22,325 nucleotides of DNA from JBAXQQ01 sp037131695 (GTDB lineage Bacteria; Armatimonadota; Hebobacteria; CAIYQO01). The translations under genes and the position numbers were made by a program. The stretch is taken from assembly GCA_964638715.1 (NCBI GenBank), contig CAZWZF010000069.1, forward strand, positions 1-22,325, given 5' to 3'. Each line of letters begins with the position of its first letter. The first letter of the stretch is position 1. Shown here one piece after another: positions 1 to 7,135 of this stretch. A model generated the notes under the pieces. That model had not been told where the DNA came from. It saw nothing but the letters and a program-made list of their open reading frames with translations, and made no database searches.

Positions 1-83
1 CACCGAGTGGCGAAGCCAGGAAGGTGTCTGTACCATTGGGTTTTGCAAAAGCCTCAATAAATTAAAAATAAATAAATAAAAAC

Positions 84-113
84 TTGAATTATTGCATAAG
101 TTCACTCTATTAT
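84..113 (+). promoter_or_regulatory. Candidate sigma70-type promoter for the cytidylate-kinase-like gene
   Basis: A TTGAAT box at 84-89 and a TATTAT box at 108-113 are separated by 18 bases. They lie about 55 bases upstream of the ATG at 168. The surroundings are AT-rich, so a chance match is possible. Confidence 0.4.
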
Positions 114-167
114 GGGAATTTAAACTAATAAGAGAAAGTTTTCTGATGATATAAGAGGAGAGTGGCC

Positions 168-836
168 ATGATAGTAACAATTTCACGACAAGCCGCTACA
201 AATGGTGAGTTAATAGCGCAACTGGTAGCTGAGCGGTTGTCTTTGAAAGTCTTCGATAAAGAGATAGTAGAAGAAGTTGCACGTCGATTGCATAAAGAAT
301 GCGGTACTATTAAGCAAATGGATGAAGCTTTAATCAATCCAGTTGAATCCATACTCATGGAATGGCGCGAGTCAATAAGCGAGCAAACCTATATCAGGCA
401 ATTGCGGGGTGCTATCAGGTCTATTTCCAAGCAAGGCAACGCAGTGATAGTGGGGCGTGGCGCTAATTTTATCCTGCGAAATCCTGATTGTCTGAAAGTT
501 AGAATTACCGCACCACTGGAGTTGCGGGTGGCCATGTATGTCGCCGGAGAAGGTTGTACAGAAAAAGAAGCATTGGAATGGATTAAAAAAACTGATAAGC
601 GGCGTCATGATTTTATTCGCAAATATTATGAAGCAGATGTAGATAACCCATCAAATTATGATGTAGTGATAAATTTAGCTGGCTTGACCTTGGAAAAAGC
701 CGTGGATGTCATTGTAAAAGCAGCTGAAATAAGAGGAGAATTGAATATCCCAGATGAACCAAAGGCAACTTTGCCCCAATACATGGAATTGCTGGGAAGG
801 CGCCATTGGAAATCAAAACCAATAACTACCAGGTAA
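168..836 (+). CDS. Cytidylate kinase-like family protein
   Basis: This 222-residue protein resembles the cytidylate kinase-like family, a P-loop NMP-kinase relative often found in Armatimonadota, Firmicutes and Deltaproteobacteria. The family is presumed to transfer a phosphate from ATP, but its substrates are poorly known. Visible landmarks are the N-terminal strand MIVTISRQ, the DKEIVEEVARRL segment near residues 31-42, and GNAVIVGRGANFIL near residues 86-99, which is highly typical. The nucleotide loop after ISRQ reads AATNGE instead of the usual GSGG-type loop, so catalysis is uncertain. An in-frame GTG lies at 162, but AAGAGGAG at 153-160 is correctly spaced (7 bases) only for the ATG at 168, so I chose that start. 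The gene stands alone and converges on the reductase downstream. The family is fairly certain; the substrate is not. Confidence 0.8.
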   Translation: MIVTISRQAATNGELIAQLVAERLSLKVFDKEIVEEVARRLHKECGTIKQMDEALINPVESILMEWRESISEQTYIRQLRGAIRSISKQGNAVIVGRGANFILRNPDCLKVRITAPLELRVAMYVAGEGCTEKEALEWIKKTDKRRHDFIRKYYEADVDNPSNYDVVINLAGLTLEKAVDVIVKAAEIRGELNIPDEPKATLPQYMELLGRRHWKSKPITTR

Positions 837-878
837 TTCTTTTTTCCTGTATAAATTCCAATTAAAAAGAAGTCAATT

Positions 879-921
879 AGCCGCCTTTCTAAACTACGAT
901 GTAAATTATAGAAAGGCGGCT
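879..921. terminator. Bidirectional hairpin terminator between convergent genes
   Basis: Positions 879-891 (AGCCGCCTTTCTA) pair perfectly with 909-921, a 13-bp stem around a 17-base loop. It sits between two convergent stop codons (836 and 947). The T run is short on the plus side (TTT) and somewhat longer on the minus side, so it probably serves both genes. Confidence 0.75.
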
Positions 922-946
922 TTGTGGTAAAAAATTGGGTTGTGGA

Positions 947-1579
947 TTACTCTCTTATAAAGTTTGTGCGCATTCTTTCTTCGTCTTCAGGCCTTAATAA
1001 ACCATTTTGTTTTCCAAGTTCTATGCATTTTAACAGCCATGCCATATTTCGGCCCAGGGTTCTCATGGTTTGCAAACCTTCCAGGTCTTTCTGCACATCT
1101 TCAGGTGCTGATCCGTGAACATTATTCCAATACTGGCTGGAGACAATAGGCATATTGTTAATGGAGAAATACTTGTTCAGGACATCAAAACTGGCAGTTG
1201 TTCCCGCGCGTCTTGCAGAAACGACTGCACCTGCTGGTTTATATGCAAAAGCTGAACTGCCGGCAAAAAATACTCTATCTAACAGCGAAAAGATTCTTCC
1301 TGATGGATGTGCGTAATACACCGGTGAACCAAAGATGAAACCGTCAAAAGTTTTCGCCATTTCAATTACTACGTTCACAATATCATCGTTAAATACGCAT
1401 TTCCCGATGGTTTTATTTTTACAACTCAAGCAGCCGCAGCAATCTCTGAGCGGCACATTACCTAATTGTAAAATCTCAGTTTCGATATTTTCTTTTTCCA
1501 ATGTTGTTGCAACTTCATTTAATGCGGTAAAAGTGCAGCCATTTTTGTTTGCACTACCGTTGATCAATAATACTTTCAT
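947..1579 (-). CDS. Flavodoxin-family NAD(P)H-dependent oxidoreductase
   Basis: This 210-residue protein is a cytoplasmic FMN-binding reductase of the NADPH-dependent FMN reductase/flavodoxin-like fold. The phosphate-binding loop is INGSANKNGCT at residues 6-16. A cysteine cluster follows (C47, C48, C50, C53, C61), as in the multimeric iron-sulfur flavoprotein-like branch (pattern CxxCKxxxxxxC). The flavin-contacting stretch GSPVYYAHPSG is present, and RRAGTTASFDVL is also family-typical. The length is normal for the family. The start is ATG, preceded by AAGAGGC with suitable spacing. The gene is monocistronic, converges on the gene at 168-836 and is separated from the sugar operon by a repeat. 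The physiological electron acceptor cannot be told from sequence. Confidence 0.85.
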   Translation of the reverse strand: MKVLLINGSANKNGCTFTALNEVATTLEKENIETEILQLGNVPLRDCCGCLSCKNKTIGKCVFNDDIVNVVIEMAKTFDGFIFGSPVYYAHPSGRIFSLLDRVFFAGSSAFAYKPAGAVVSARRAGTTASFDVLNKYFSINNMPIVSSQYWNNVHGSAPEDVQKDLEGLQTMRTLGRNMAWLLKCIELGKQNGLLRPEDEERMRTNFIRE

Positions 1580-1640
1580 ACTCGCCTCTTTTATATGTTG
1601 TGTTATAAATGTATTCTACTATTGTTGAAAAAAACATTTT

Positions 1641-1826
1641 ATTAGTACCTTAACCTGCAACAATGTTGATGAAAAACAAGTTTTTTGCAAATTAATGTTA
1701 TAACAAGATATTCACCGCGAAGGAACTCAAGGAACGCAAAAGAAGATAATAATAAAAATTCTTTTGTGCTCTTTGCGATCTTTTGTGGTGAATAATTATG
1801 GGTTGTGGGCAATGCCCACATTAGTA
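1641..1826 (+). repeat. Inverted-repeat element, family 2, copy 1
   Basis: This intergenic element is homologous, in opposite orientation, to 6951-7135. Shared blocks are TTAGTACCTTAA at one end, ATTCACCGCRAAGGA near 1711, AGATCTTTTGTGGTGAATAATT-like sequence near 1778-1797, and the GTGGGC/GCCCAC hairpin at 1805-1819. Internal arms of about 37 bases, made of short CACAAAG/CGCAAAG-type units, are imperfectly complementary. It fills most of the 275-base gap between the reductase start and the kinase stop. Its hairpin could end transcription of the sugar operon. No coding capacity is seen. Confidence 0.75.
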
Positions 1827-1854
1827 ATCAAAGATTAATCTTATTGCCGTTTCA

Positions 1855-2790
1855 TCATCGGGAATCCGCGCGTTGTTTTACGGTAATGTAGTCAGGTATT
1901 CCGGTCATTCCACCTACTGACCCGATGCAGAACGAAGCGCAGGCACTGCCAAATTTGGCGGCGGCAAGCAGATCTTTTTCCCCATGCGCCAGTGCTGCGA
2001 TGAAACCGGCGTTCCAACAATCGCCGGCACCGGTGGTGTCTACTACATTTGCCGGATATGCCGGAACAGGTATCCGTTCTGAATCATAACAGACCAGGCA
2101 TCCTTTTGCGCCAAGTTTTAATATTACCGTTTTAGCGCCTTTATTAAGAAGCCTGGTTGCTACTTCATCTGCTGAAAATCCAGGATAGATGGCAAGCATA
2201 TCGTCAAAACTTGGCATTACATAATCGCAAAATGGCAGCATTTGTTCAAATGTTGACTTGTTTGGACCTAATCCCCAACATTCATCAAGGAATGTAATTA
2301 TTCCTCGATTTTTGGCTTCAGCAAGTAGTTTCGCACCGGGTTCGCCATCAAATCCCGGCAAAACCCAGCAATCCTGGTATAGAAGATAATCAGCAGCAAG
2401 GATTGTTTCGCGATCCACATCTGCCGGATTGAAAGTCATATTAGTGCCGGGTGTGTGTATGAAAGTGCGCTCTCCGCCGGGATGAATACCGACGAAGGTA
2501 AATGGAGTATTTACATCAGACTTTATCTTTATGCCGCGAGTATCCACTCCGCATTGTTCGAGTTCCCGCAGTATGAATACGCCATTGGCATCATCGCCAA
2601 CTTTTGAGAATACCCCTGTTTCAATTCCCATCTTGGCGAGTGCGCCGCCGGTATTTGCCGCACCGCCGCCAATGGCAAAACGAATTGATTTTGTGTTTAC
2701 CTGGCTCACACTGTGCGGTTCCGGGTAACGTTCCAATGGTCCGCTCAGTGCGTCAACCACCAATATCCCAATGCAATTAACGCGTGCCAT
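1855..2790 (-). CDS. PfkB/ribokinase-family sugar kinase
   Basis: This 311-residue cytoplasmic protein is an ATP-dependent sugar or sugar-phosphate kinase of the ribokinase/PfkB family. The first signature is GGGAANTGGALAKMG at residues 41-55. The second is DTTGAGDCWNAGF at 251-263, carrying the anion-hole GAGD and the predicted catalytic base D257. The length is usual for the family. The ATG is preceded by AAGGAG about 8 bases upstream. It is the last gene of a three-gene operon with gaps of about 50-55 bases, downstream of a uronate-isomerase-like enzyme and a class II aldolase. That order suggests it phosphorylates a keto-sugar intermediate before aldol cleavage, in the manner of a KDG kinase or tagatose/fructose-6-phosphate kinase. 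The exact substrate is unknown. Confidence 0.9.
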   Translation of the reverse strand: MARVNCIGILVVDALSGPLERYPEPHSVSQVNTKSIRFAIGGGAANTGGALAKMGIETGVFSKVGDDANGVFILRELEQCGVDTRGIKIKSDVNTPFTFVGIHPGGERTFIHTPGTNMTFNPADVDRETILAADYLLYQDCWVLPGFDGEPGAKLLAEAKNRGIITFLDECWGLGPNKSTFEQMLPFCDYVMPSFDDMLAIYPGFSADEVATRLLNKGAKTVILKLGAKGCLVCYDSERIPVPAYPANVVDTTGAGDCWNAGFIAALAHGEKDLLAAAKFGSACASFCIGSVGGMTGIPDYITVKQRADSR

Positions 2791-2845
2791 TACTTTTCTC
2801 CTTCAGGAATATTTTAGCATATACCCCAGCTATCAAGCTGAATGA

Positions 2846-4186
2846 TTAGCACTTCATTCCAAACAACTCCTGGGCTGTTTCGAAGACGATAGCACGGGCG
2901 ATGGTTAATGCTTCATCTGTGGTATATTGTCCCTGTGCCACTTTACGCGCGAAAACCTGCGCCATCTGACGGCGGACAATTTCGGCTTTTGCATACATCC
3001 ATTCAATACAATACGCGTCGGAGAAGAATCCGACTTGCTTATTGGTGGGCAGCATGTCGAGACGTTCTTCGAGAATAGCCTGTATGGCGCCAGGGAAAAA
3101 GTTGTGCCACCAATACCCGGATACAGAAAGATTGGGCAGTCCGCGGCAAAGCGTGCAAATAGATTGGTCAGCGTGCCGGCTGGCAACAAAACAGTTAAAT
3201 CTGATGTCTGGATGCCTGGCGACAATATCCGCAAGGTCTGATATCGCCCGTTGCGGCATTAAACTGGCGGTGTTGTATGGCAAAGGCTCAGCGGCGAAAC
3301 TGAATTGAAATACAATCCGGTCGGTATATGGCACTAATTTTGTTAAAAACGTTTCGTGAATATATGATGCGTAAATGTCTCGTTCTTCCTGACCGGCTTG
3401 ATCTCTTTTTGCCAGTGCCCGCATCATTTCATGGTCGCTTACACAGCGAAATGCAATATCGGTGGAGATATGCGTCGCCAGTGACAGCACCTGGGATGCG
3501 GCAAGCTGGTCAACATAATGATTCAGTGCGTCATGGACATCAGTTAATGTATGAATGACCTTTTCGCTGGCTGGCCGGTGTCCGGCAGAATGTGGTATCG
3601 GACTTCCTGGAGACTTGCCCCAACAACGTTCTAATTCGTAAAGGGCAGAATCGAACTCACCGCGCTGGGTTCGGGTGAAAAATGCCCATTCCATTGAGTA
3701 ATGGAATAATTCATCATCTACACCACCTTCGCGTCTCGCCAACTCGGTAGTGAGTTTTTTCACGCCTGCCCGCTGGATGATTTCTTTGTGCCAGCTACGG
3801 TCATCAGCCCGTTCTCGGATTATTTCATCCAGCGTCTCCCAATTATCTTCAGTAACCGGTTCATTCCAGTTATATAATTCCGAAAGGATGTTTCGCGCTC
3901 CCCAGAAACAACTGGTATTTTGAATATATTTCAGGTATGGCATCGCTTCGCGCAGACGAATATGTGCTTCTTTTTTATCGGGCCATCCCGGAAATTCTGT
4001 AAGCCGCGCACCACTGGGACACCCGGCGGAATACAGGTCTGCAACCACCATGTGATAAAGCAGAATGTCATGCAGGCCACGGGCACCAAGTCGACCGCAA
4101 GTCAGATGAGTGTGAGAATCCATCATAGGGATTTCTCGTAATCCATTAAGGATATCACCCGCCAATTTCTCGTGATTTGTATTCAC
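2846..4186 (-). CDS. Uronate isomerase-like amidohydrolase-superfamily protein
   Basis: This 446-residue protein looks like a divergent member of the uronate isomerase (UxaC-type) branch of the amidohydrolase superfamily. That branch interconverts aldo- and keto-hexuronates with a divalent metal. The metal-binding HxH is DSHTHL (H25, H27) at the end of the first strand. A late metal/catalytic aspartate is predicted in VGFFSDAY (D390). The C-terminal region (ARKVAQGQYTTDEALTIARAI, then AQELFGM) resembles the UxaC C-terminus, and GYWWHNFFPGAI matches the aromatic stretch before the last barrel strand. The start is GTG at 4186 with GAGGGA 8 bases upstream; no better ATG exists. It is the middle gene of the sugar operon. 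Sequence drift from classical UxaC is clear, so a different aldose/ketose or hydrolytic activity is possible. Confidence 0.75.
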   Translation of the reverse strand: MNTNHEKLAGDILNGLREIPMMDSHTHLTCGRLGARGLHDILLYHMVVADLYSAGCPSGARLTEFPGWPDKKEAHIRLREAMPYLKYIQNTSCFWGARNILSELYNWNEPVTEDNWETLDEIIRERADDRSWHKEIIQRAGVKKLTTELARREGGVDDELFHYSMEWAFFTRTQRGEFDSALYELERCWGKSPGSPIPHSAGHRPASEKVIHTLTDVHDALNHYVDQLAASQVLSLATHISTDIAFRCVSDHEMMRALAKRDQAGQEERDIYASYIHETFLTKLVPYTDRIVFQFSFAAEPLPYNTASLMPQRAISDLADIVARHPDIRFNCFVASRHADQSICTLCRGLPNLSVSGYWWHNFFPGAIQAILEERLDMLPTNKQVGFFSDAYCIEWMYAKAEIVRRQMAQVFARKVAQGQYTTDEALTIARAIVFETAQELFGMKC

Positions 4187-4236
4187 TTTAATAATCCCTC
4201 ACTTATAAGGATGCTTTAATTATTTAAAAATATCGT

Positions 4237-5088
4237 CTACGCGCGGCCTGCTGCGCCGGTTCGCGTAATCCACCGTTCAATTACCGGTACCATTGCCTGT
4301 GCGGCTTCTGCCTGTGCGGCAGGTGTCCACAGATTGCGTCCTTCCTGCCATTGCGTTATCAATGACTTGCGCACTGTGGATACAAGATCGGTGGCAACAT
4401 TAATCTTGGCAATACCCATTGAAATCGCCTGGCGCAATTCATCATCAGGTGTGCCGGATCCGCCATGCAATACCAGCGGAATTGATGTTGCCTGCTGAAT
4501 TGCCGCAAGACGCGGAAAGTCGAATTTTGGAAGGCTGGTGTATTGACCATGTGAGTTACCGATAGAAATAGCCAGCGCATCCACACCGGTAGCCTCAACA
4601 AAGGCAAGCGCGTCTGACGGTTCGGTAAGGGTAGAGGCGCGTTCGCCCTCGATTGATATATTGTCAACCCGGCCGACATGACCAATTTCGGCTTCGACAG
4701 TTACACCATGCGGGTGCGCACGTTTGACTACTTCCAATAATGCGGCTGCGTTCTCATCAAATGATTTGGCGGAATAATCCAGCATCACTGAGGTGAAACC
4801 GGCAGCCAGGCAGTCGTCAACTATTTCCAGTGAATCGCCATGGTCAAGATGCAGCGATGCAGTTACCGGGTAAACTTCCAGCAATTGCCGCGCGATAGGG
4901 GCAAGGATAGCTGGACGCAACAAAGAAAACTCACCCGGTCCCGCCATTAAAATTACCGGCGCATGCATCCGCTGTGCCACCTGCAAAATAGTTTCAATCG
5001 TCTCCGCGTTCCATGCGCAAAAAGACGGAATAGCATACCCGTGTTTCCGGGCATGCAATAAAAGTTCGATTAACGGTTTATAACCCAT
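4237..5088 (-). CDS. Class II fructose/tagatose-bisphosphate aldolase family protein
   Basis: This 283-residue protein is a zinc-dependent class II aldolase of the GatY/KbaY/FbaA type. It cleaves ketose (bis)phosphates, probably to dihydroxyacetone phosphate plus an aldehyde. Key residues fall at the positions I recall for E. coli GatY/KbaY: D82 and zinc ligand H83 in LHLDHGDS, H180 in GNSHG, H208 in VLHGGSGTPD, and N230 in KINVATDL. The acidic motif VEAEIGHVG is at 131-139. GNSHG replaces the commoner GTAHG. The start is ATG with AAAGGA upstream. It is the first gene of the operon that continues with the isomerase-like and kinase genes, so it likely acts last in a three-step sugar catabolic route. 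Substrate stereochemistry cannot be decided from sequence. Confidence 0.88.
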   Translation of the reverse strand: MGYKPLIELLLHARKHGYAIPSFCAWNAETIETILQVAQRMHAPVILMAGPGEFSLLRPAILAPIARQLLEVYPVTASLHLDHGDSLEIVDDCLAAGFTSVMLDYSAKSFDENAAALLEVVKRAHPHGVTVEAEIGHVGRVDNISIEGERASTLTEPSDALAFVEATGVDALAISIGNSHGQYTSLPKFDFPRLAAIQQATSIPLVLHGGSGTPDDELRQAISMGIAKINVATDLVSTVRKSLITQWQEGRNLWTPAAQAEAAQAMVPVIERWITRTGAAGRA

Positions 5089-5139
5089 GGTATTATTTCC
5101 TTTAATAATTCAAATCACTTCAACTAACCCAATTTATTT

Positions 5140-5167
5140 AACCACAAAAAACGCAAAGAACGCAAAA
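5140..5167 (+). repeat. Single arm of the CACAAAG/CGCAAAG repeat (family 2)
   Basis: The sequence ACCACAAAAAACGCAAAGAA, continuing into CGCAAAA, resembles one arm of the elements at 1641-1826 and 6951-7135. No matching second arm is seen nearby. It lies in the 389-base gap between the aldolase start and the prepilin gene. Confidence 0.5.
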
Positions 5168-5254
5168 ATATAATGATACAGTATAGTAGCAAGTCACTAT
5201 CATAACATCAATACTTTCCACAATAATTTTTAATTCTCGAAAATCTATTTGATA

Positions 5255-5318
5255 AAAAATGTGTATAAGGGTGAGAGCAACGCCGCTGGGATTTTGTACT
5301 ATCACCGTCTTCATCTGA
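5255..5318 (+). repeat. TGTGTATAAG box, solo copy 1 (also a 19-codon ORF starting MCIRVR)
   Basis: AAAATGTGTATAAGGGTGAG here matches the right end of the element at 8230-8531, but no companion end or element body is recognisable around it. Read as coding, ATG at 5259 gives MCIRVRATPLGFCTITVFI and stops at 5316-5318. There is no convincing ribosome binding site. It lies 219 bases upstream of the prepilin start. Confidence 0.55.
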
Positions 5319-5380
5319 TATTGCCTCTTTATCAATTATATGTATCATTTGTTTATTATGAAGAATATTTTAAAATCCTA

Positions 5381-5410
5381 TTGACAATGCGATAGAACAG
5401 GGTAGATAAT
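5381..5410 (+). promoter_or_regulatory. Strong sigma70-type promoter for the prepilin-like gene
   Basis: A consensus TTGACA at 5381-5386 is followed, after 18 bases, by GATAAT at 5405-5410. The predicted transcript has a leader of about 60 bases and a strong ribosome binding site AAAGGAGG at 5463-5470, 7 bases before the ATG at 5478. This is among the best promoter and RBS combinations in the window and suggests high expression. Confidence 0.7.
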
Positions 5411-5477
5411 ATGTATTAATATTTTAACGGTAAATTTCTTATTAAGTACCGAAATATATTCCAAAGGAGGTTTTATT

Positions 5478-6815
5478 ATGAATCGCAGAGCATTTAAGGG
5501 GTTCACCCTGATAGAGCTTCTTGTCGTGATTGCCATTATTGCCATCCTCGCCGCAATATTGTTCCCGGTGTTTGCCCGGGCGCGCGAGAAAGCACGTCAA
5601 ACCACCTGCACCAGCAATCAAAGACAGATGGCGTCGTCAATACAGATGTATGCGCAGGACCACGATGAGACGCTGCCTGGCACCGGCACTGTATGGCAGG
5701 ATATTAAGGCTGACGCCGGTGTGTTGATTTGCCCAACCGCGGGCAAGTCCCAGCCTAACGGCTATGTTTACGCTTCCAACCTTGGTGGCGTGGCTATTGG
5801 CGCGGCAAAAGACCCGAACGGCGGCAGTGATGTGGCATCTGTATGGATGACCGCAGATGCTGATACTGTCGGCAACCTGGCATATCGGCATTCCGGCAAT
5901 ATCGTAACGAGTTATCTGGACGGTCATGTTAATTCGACATCTTCAATATTAATGATGTGGAACCCGGCCCCTCCTAATGCCTTGGAGGCAACCAGTTCGC
6001 CGACTGCCTCTACCGTCACTAATGGCAGCACGCTGTATTTAACCGACCAGACTATCACCCGCCAGATGGATGTAGCAACCGGTACCGGCGGCATTTGGGC
6101 AGCGTTAACATGGCCGTTTGCCCAGACTTTCAGTAGAATTGTTGTTGACCAGTGTGGTGGTTGGGTATGCAATAGCTACCTTATACAAATCGCGAAATCC
6201 GGTGTGACTAATCCCAACGGTTCCAGCGACAGTGATTGGACTACCGTCGGCACTTTCGCCAACCAGACCAGTGGCGGGCCGAATGAGGTGACAGTCAGCA
6301 CCACATCCGCCTGGATGAGCAATGGCGTGCGCGTAAAAGTAACCGACGCGTCAAATATCAGCGACGGAAAATTGCGCATCAATGAAATATGGGTACTCAA
6401 CAATCTGCAATATAACCTGGCGAAAACCGCAACTATCGCCGCCGGTAACGCCACCTCTACCAGTCCGTTGGCTACACTGAATGATTACGTGATGAACCAG
6501 CAGTATTGCGGCAGCACCACGGCATCCGTCGCCACCCCATGCGTAGTTACCCTTATCTGGCCAACCACGCAAACCATCAACGGCATCATGGCATTTGGCG
6601 GTACTGGTGCGTATGGCGAACGCATGGTTGACTATACAGTTTCTTATATGCAAAACGGCAACTGGGTAACAGGTGTTACCGTGGCCGGCAACCCCAATAT
6701 GTATACCAATGACAAGTTTACCGCCCCGGTAATCACCAACCAGCTAAAGATAAACTGCACAAGTACTGTAGGCAACAGCAACTACCTGCGCCTGTCAGAG
6801 ATATTTGTGTATTAA
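5478..6815 (+). CDS. Prepilin-type protein with two discoidin-like C-terminal domains
   Basis: This 445-residue protein starts with a type IV prepilin/pseudopilin leader: predicted cleavage by prepilin peptidase after G8 (KG|FTLIE), E13 as the conserved Glu5 of the mature protein, then a hydrophobic helix to about residue 34. FARAREKARQTTC and the H138-x9-DG motif (HSGNIVTSYLDG) are typical of the large pseudopilin families of Armatimonadota and Planctomycetota. Residues of about 170-310 and 311-445 look like two beta-rich, galactose-binding/discoidin (F5/8 type C-like) domains. Both have the pattern of an N-terminal A-T-x-S stretch, a central L-x-W-P, and a terminal LRINEIWVL or LRLSEIFVY. 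A surface-exposed, carbohydrate-binding pilin-like protein is inferred. Strong promoter and RBS sites precede it and a hairpin follows. The domain assignment is by pattern only. Confidence 0.82.
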   Translation: MNRRAFKGFTLIELLVVIAIIAILAAILFPVFARAREKARQTTCTSNQRQMASSIQMYAQDHDETLPGTGTVWQDIKADAGVLICPTAGKSQPNGYVYASNLGGVAIGAAKDPNGGSDVASVWMTADADTVGNLAYRHSGNIVTSYLDGHVNSTSSILMMWNPAPPNALEATSSPTASTVTNGSTLYLTDQTITRQMDVATGTGGIWAALTWPFAQTFSRIVVDQCGGWVCNSYLIQIAKSGVTNPNGSSDSDWTTVGTFANQTSGGPNEVTVSTTSAWMSNGVRVKVTDASNISDGKLRINEIWVLNNLQYNLAKTATIAAGNATSTSPLATLNDYVMNQQYCGSTTASVATPCVVTLIWPTTQTINGIMAFGGTGAYGERMVDYTVSYMQNGNWVTGVTVAGNPNMYTNDKFTAPVITNQLKINCTSTVGNSNYLRLSEIFVY

Positions 6816-6846
6816 GTGAAGTGATATTTGTTTGTTCGGCAACCAT

Positions 6847-6880
6847 TTTCACCCCTGCACTAAATACCGCAGGGGTGAAA
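6847..6880 (+). terminator. Hairpin terminator after the prepilin-like gene
   Basis: TTTCACCCCTGC at 6847-6858 pairs perfectly with 6869-6880 around a 10-base loop. It begins 31 bases after the stop codon. The T tract is poor (TAATAT), so it could also be an mRNA-stabilising 3' hairpin. Confidence 0.7.
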
Positions 6881-6950
6881 TAATATGTCCTGGAAATAGT
6901 ATCGTCTTTCCGTTACCTGATGGCAGAGTCGCTTTAAATCAGTATCTGAT

Positions 6951-7135
6951 AACTAATGTGGGCTTTGCCCACAACCCATAATTATTCACCACAAAAGATC
7001 GCAAAAGATCACAAAAGAAGAATTTATTAAAACTCTTTGTGTTCTTTGTGCTCCTTTGCGGTGAATAATTGTCTATTACATTAATTTACAAATTACTTGT
7101 TTTATTTCAATATTCTTTGGATTTAAGGTACTAAT
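6951..7135 (-). repeat. Inverted-repeat element, family 2, copy 2
   Basis: This is the inverted counterpart of 1641-1826. It has the same order of blocks: the GTGGGC-TTT-GCCCAC hairpin, ATAATTATTCACCACAAAAG, a complementary arm ending GCGGTGAATAATT, then CATTAATTT and TTAAGGTACTAAT. Arms at about 6981-7019 and 7034-7070 are imperfect inverted repeats. The distal end overlaps the stop codon (7131-7133) of the dehydrogenase gene, so the repeat supplies that gene's stop. It occupies most of the 315-base gap after the prepilin gene. Confidence 0.75.

Noticed and set aside
3..65. A possible C-terminal tail of a plus-strand gene ending in TAA at 63-65 (peptide ending LGFAKASIN)
   Set aside because: Only 20 codons are visible, a second frame is also open for most of the stretch, and no family motif is present. 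It may be real, but the window edge prevents a decision.
1831..1842. AAGATTAATCTT palindrome after the kinase gene as an operator
   Set aside because: A 12-base AT-rich palindrome downstream of a stop codon is expected by chance and has no promoter nearby.
5160..5200. CRISPR-like or tandem direct repeats in the CGCAAAGAACGCAAAA stretches
   Set aside because: The units are short, adjacent and without unique spacers. They match the dispersed CACAAAG-type inverted repeats.
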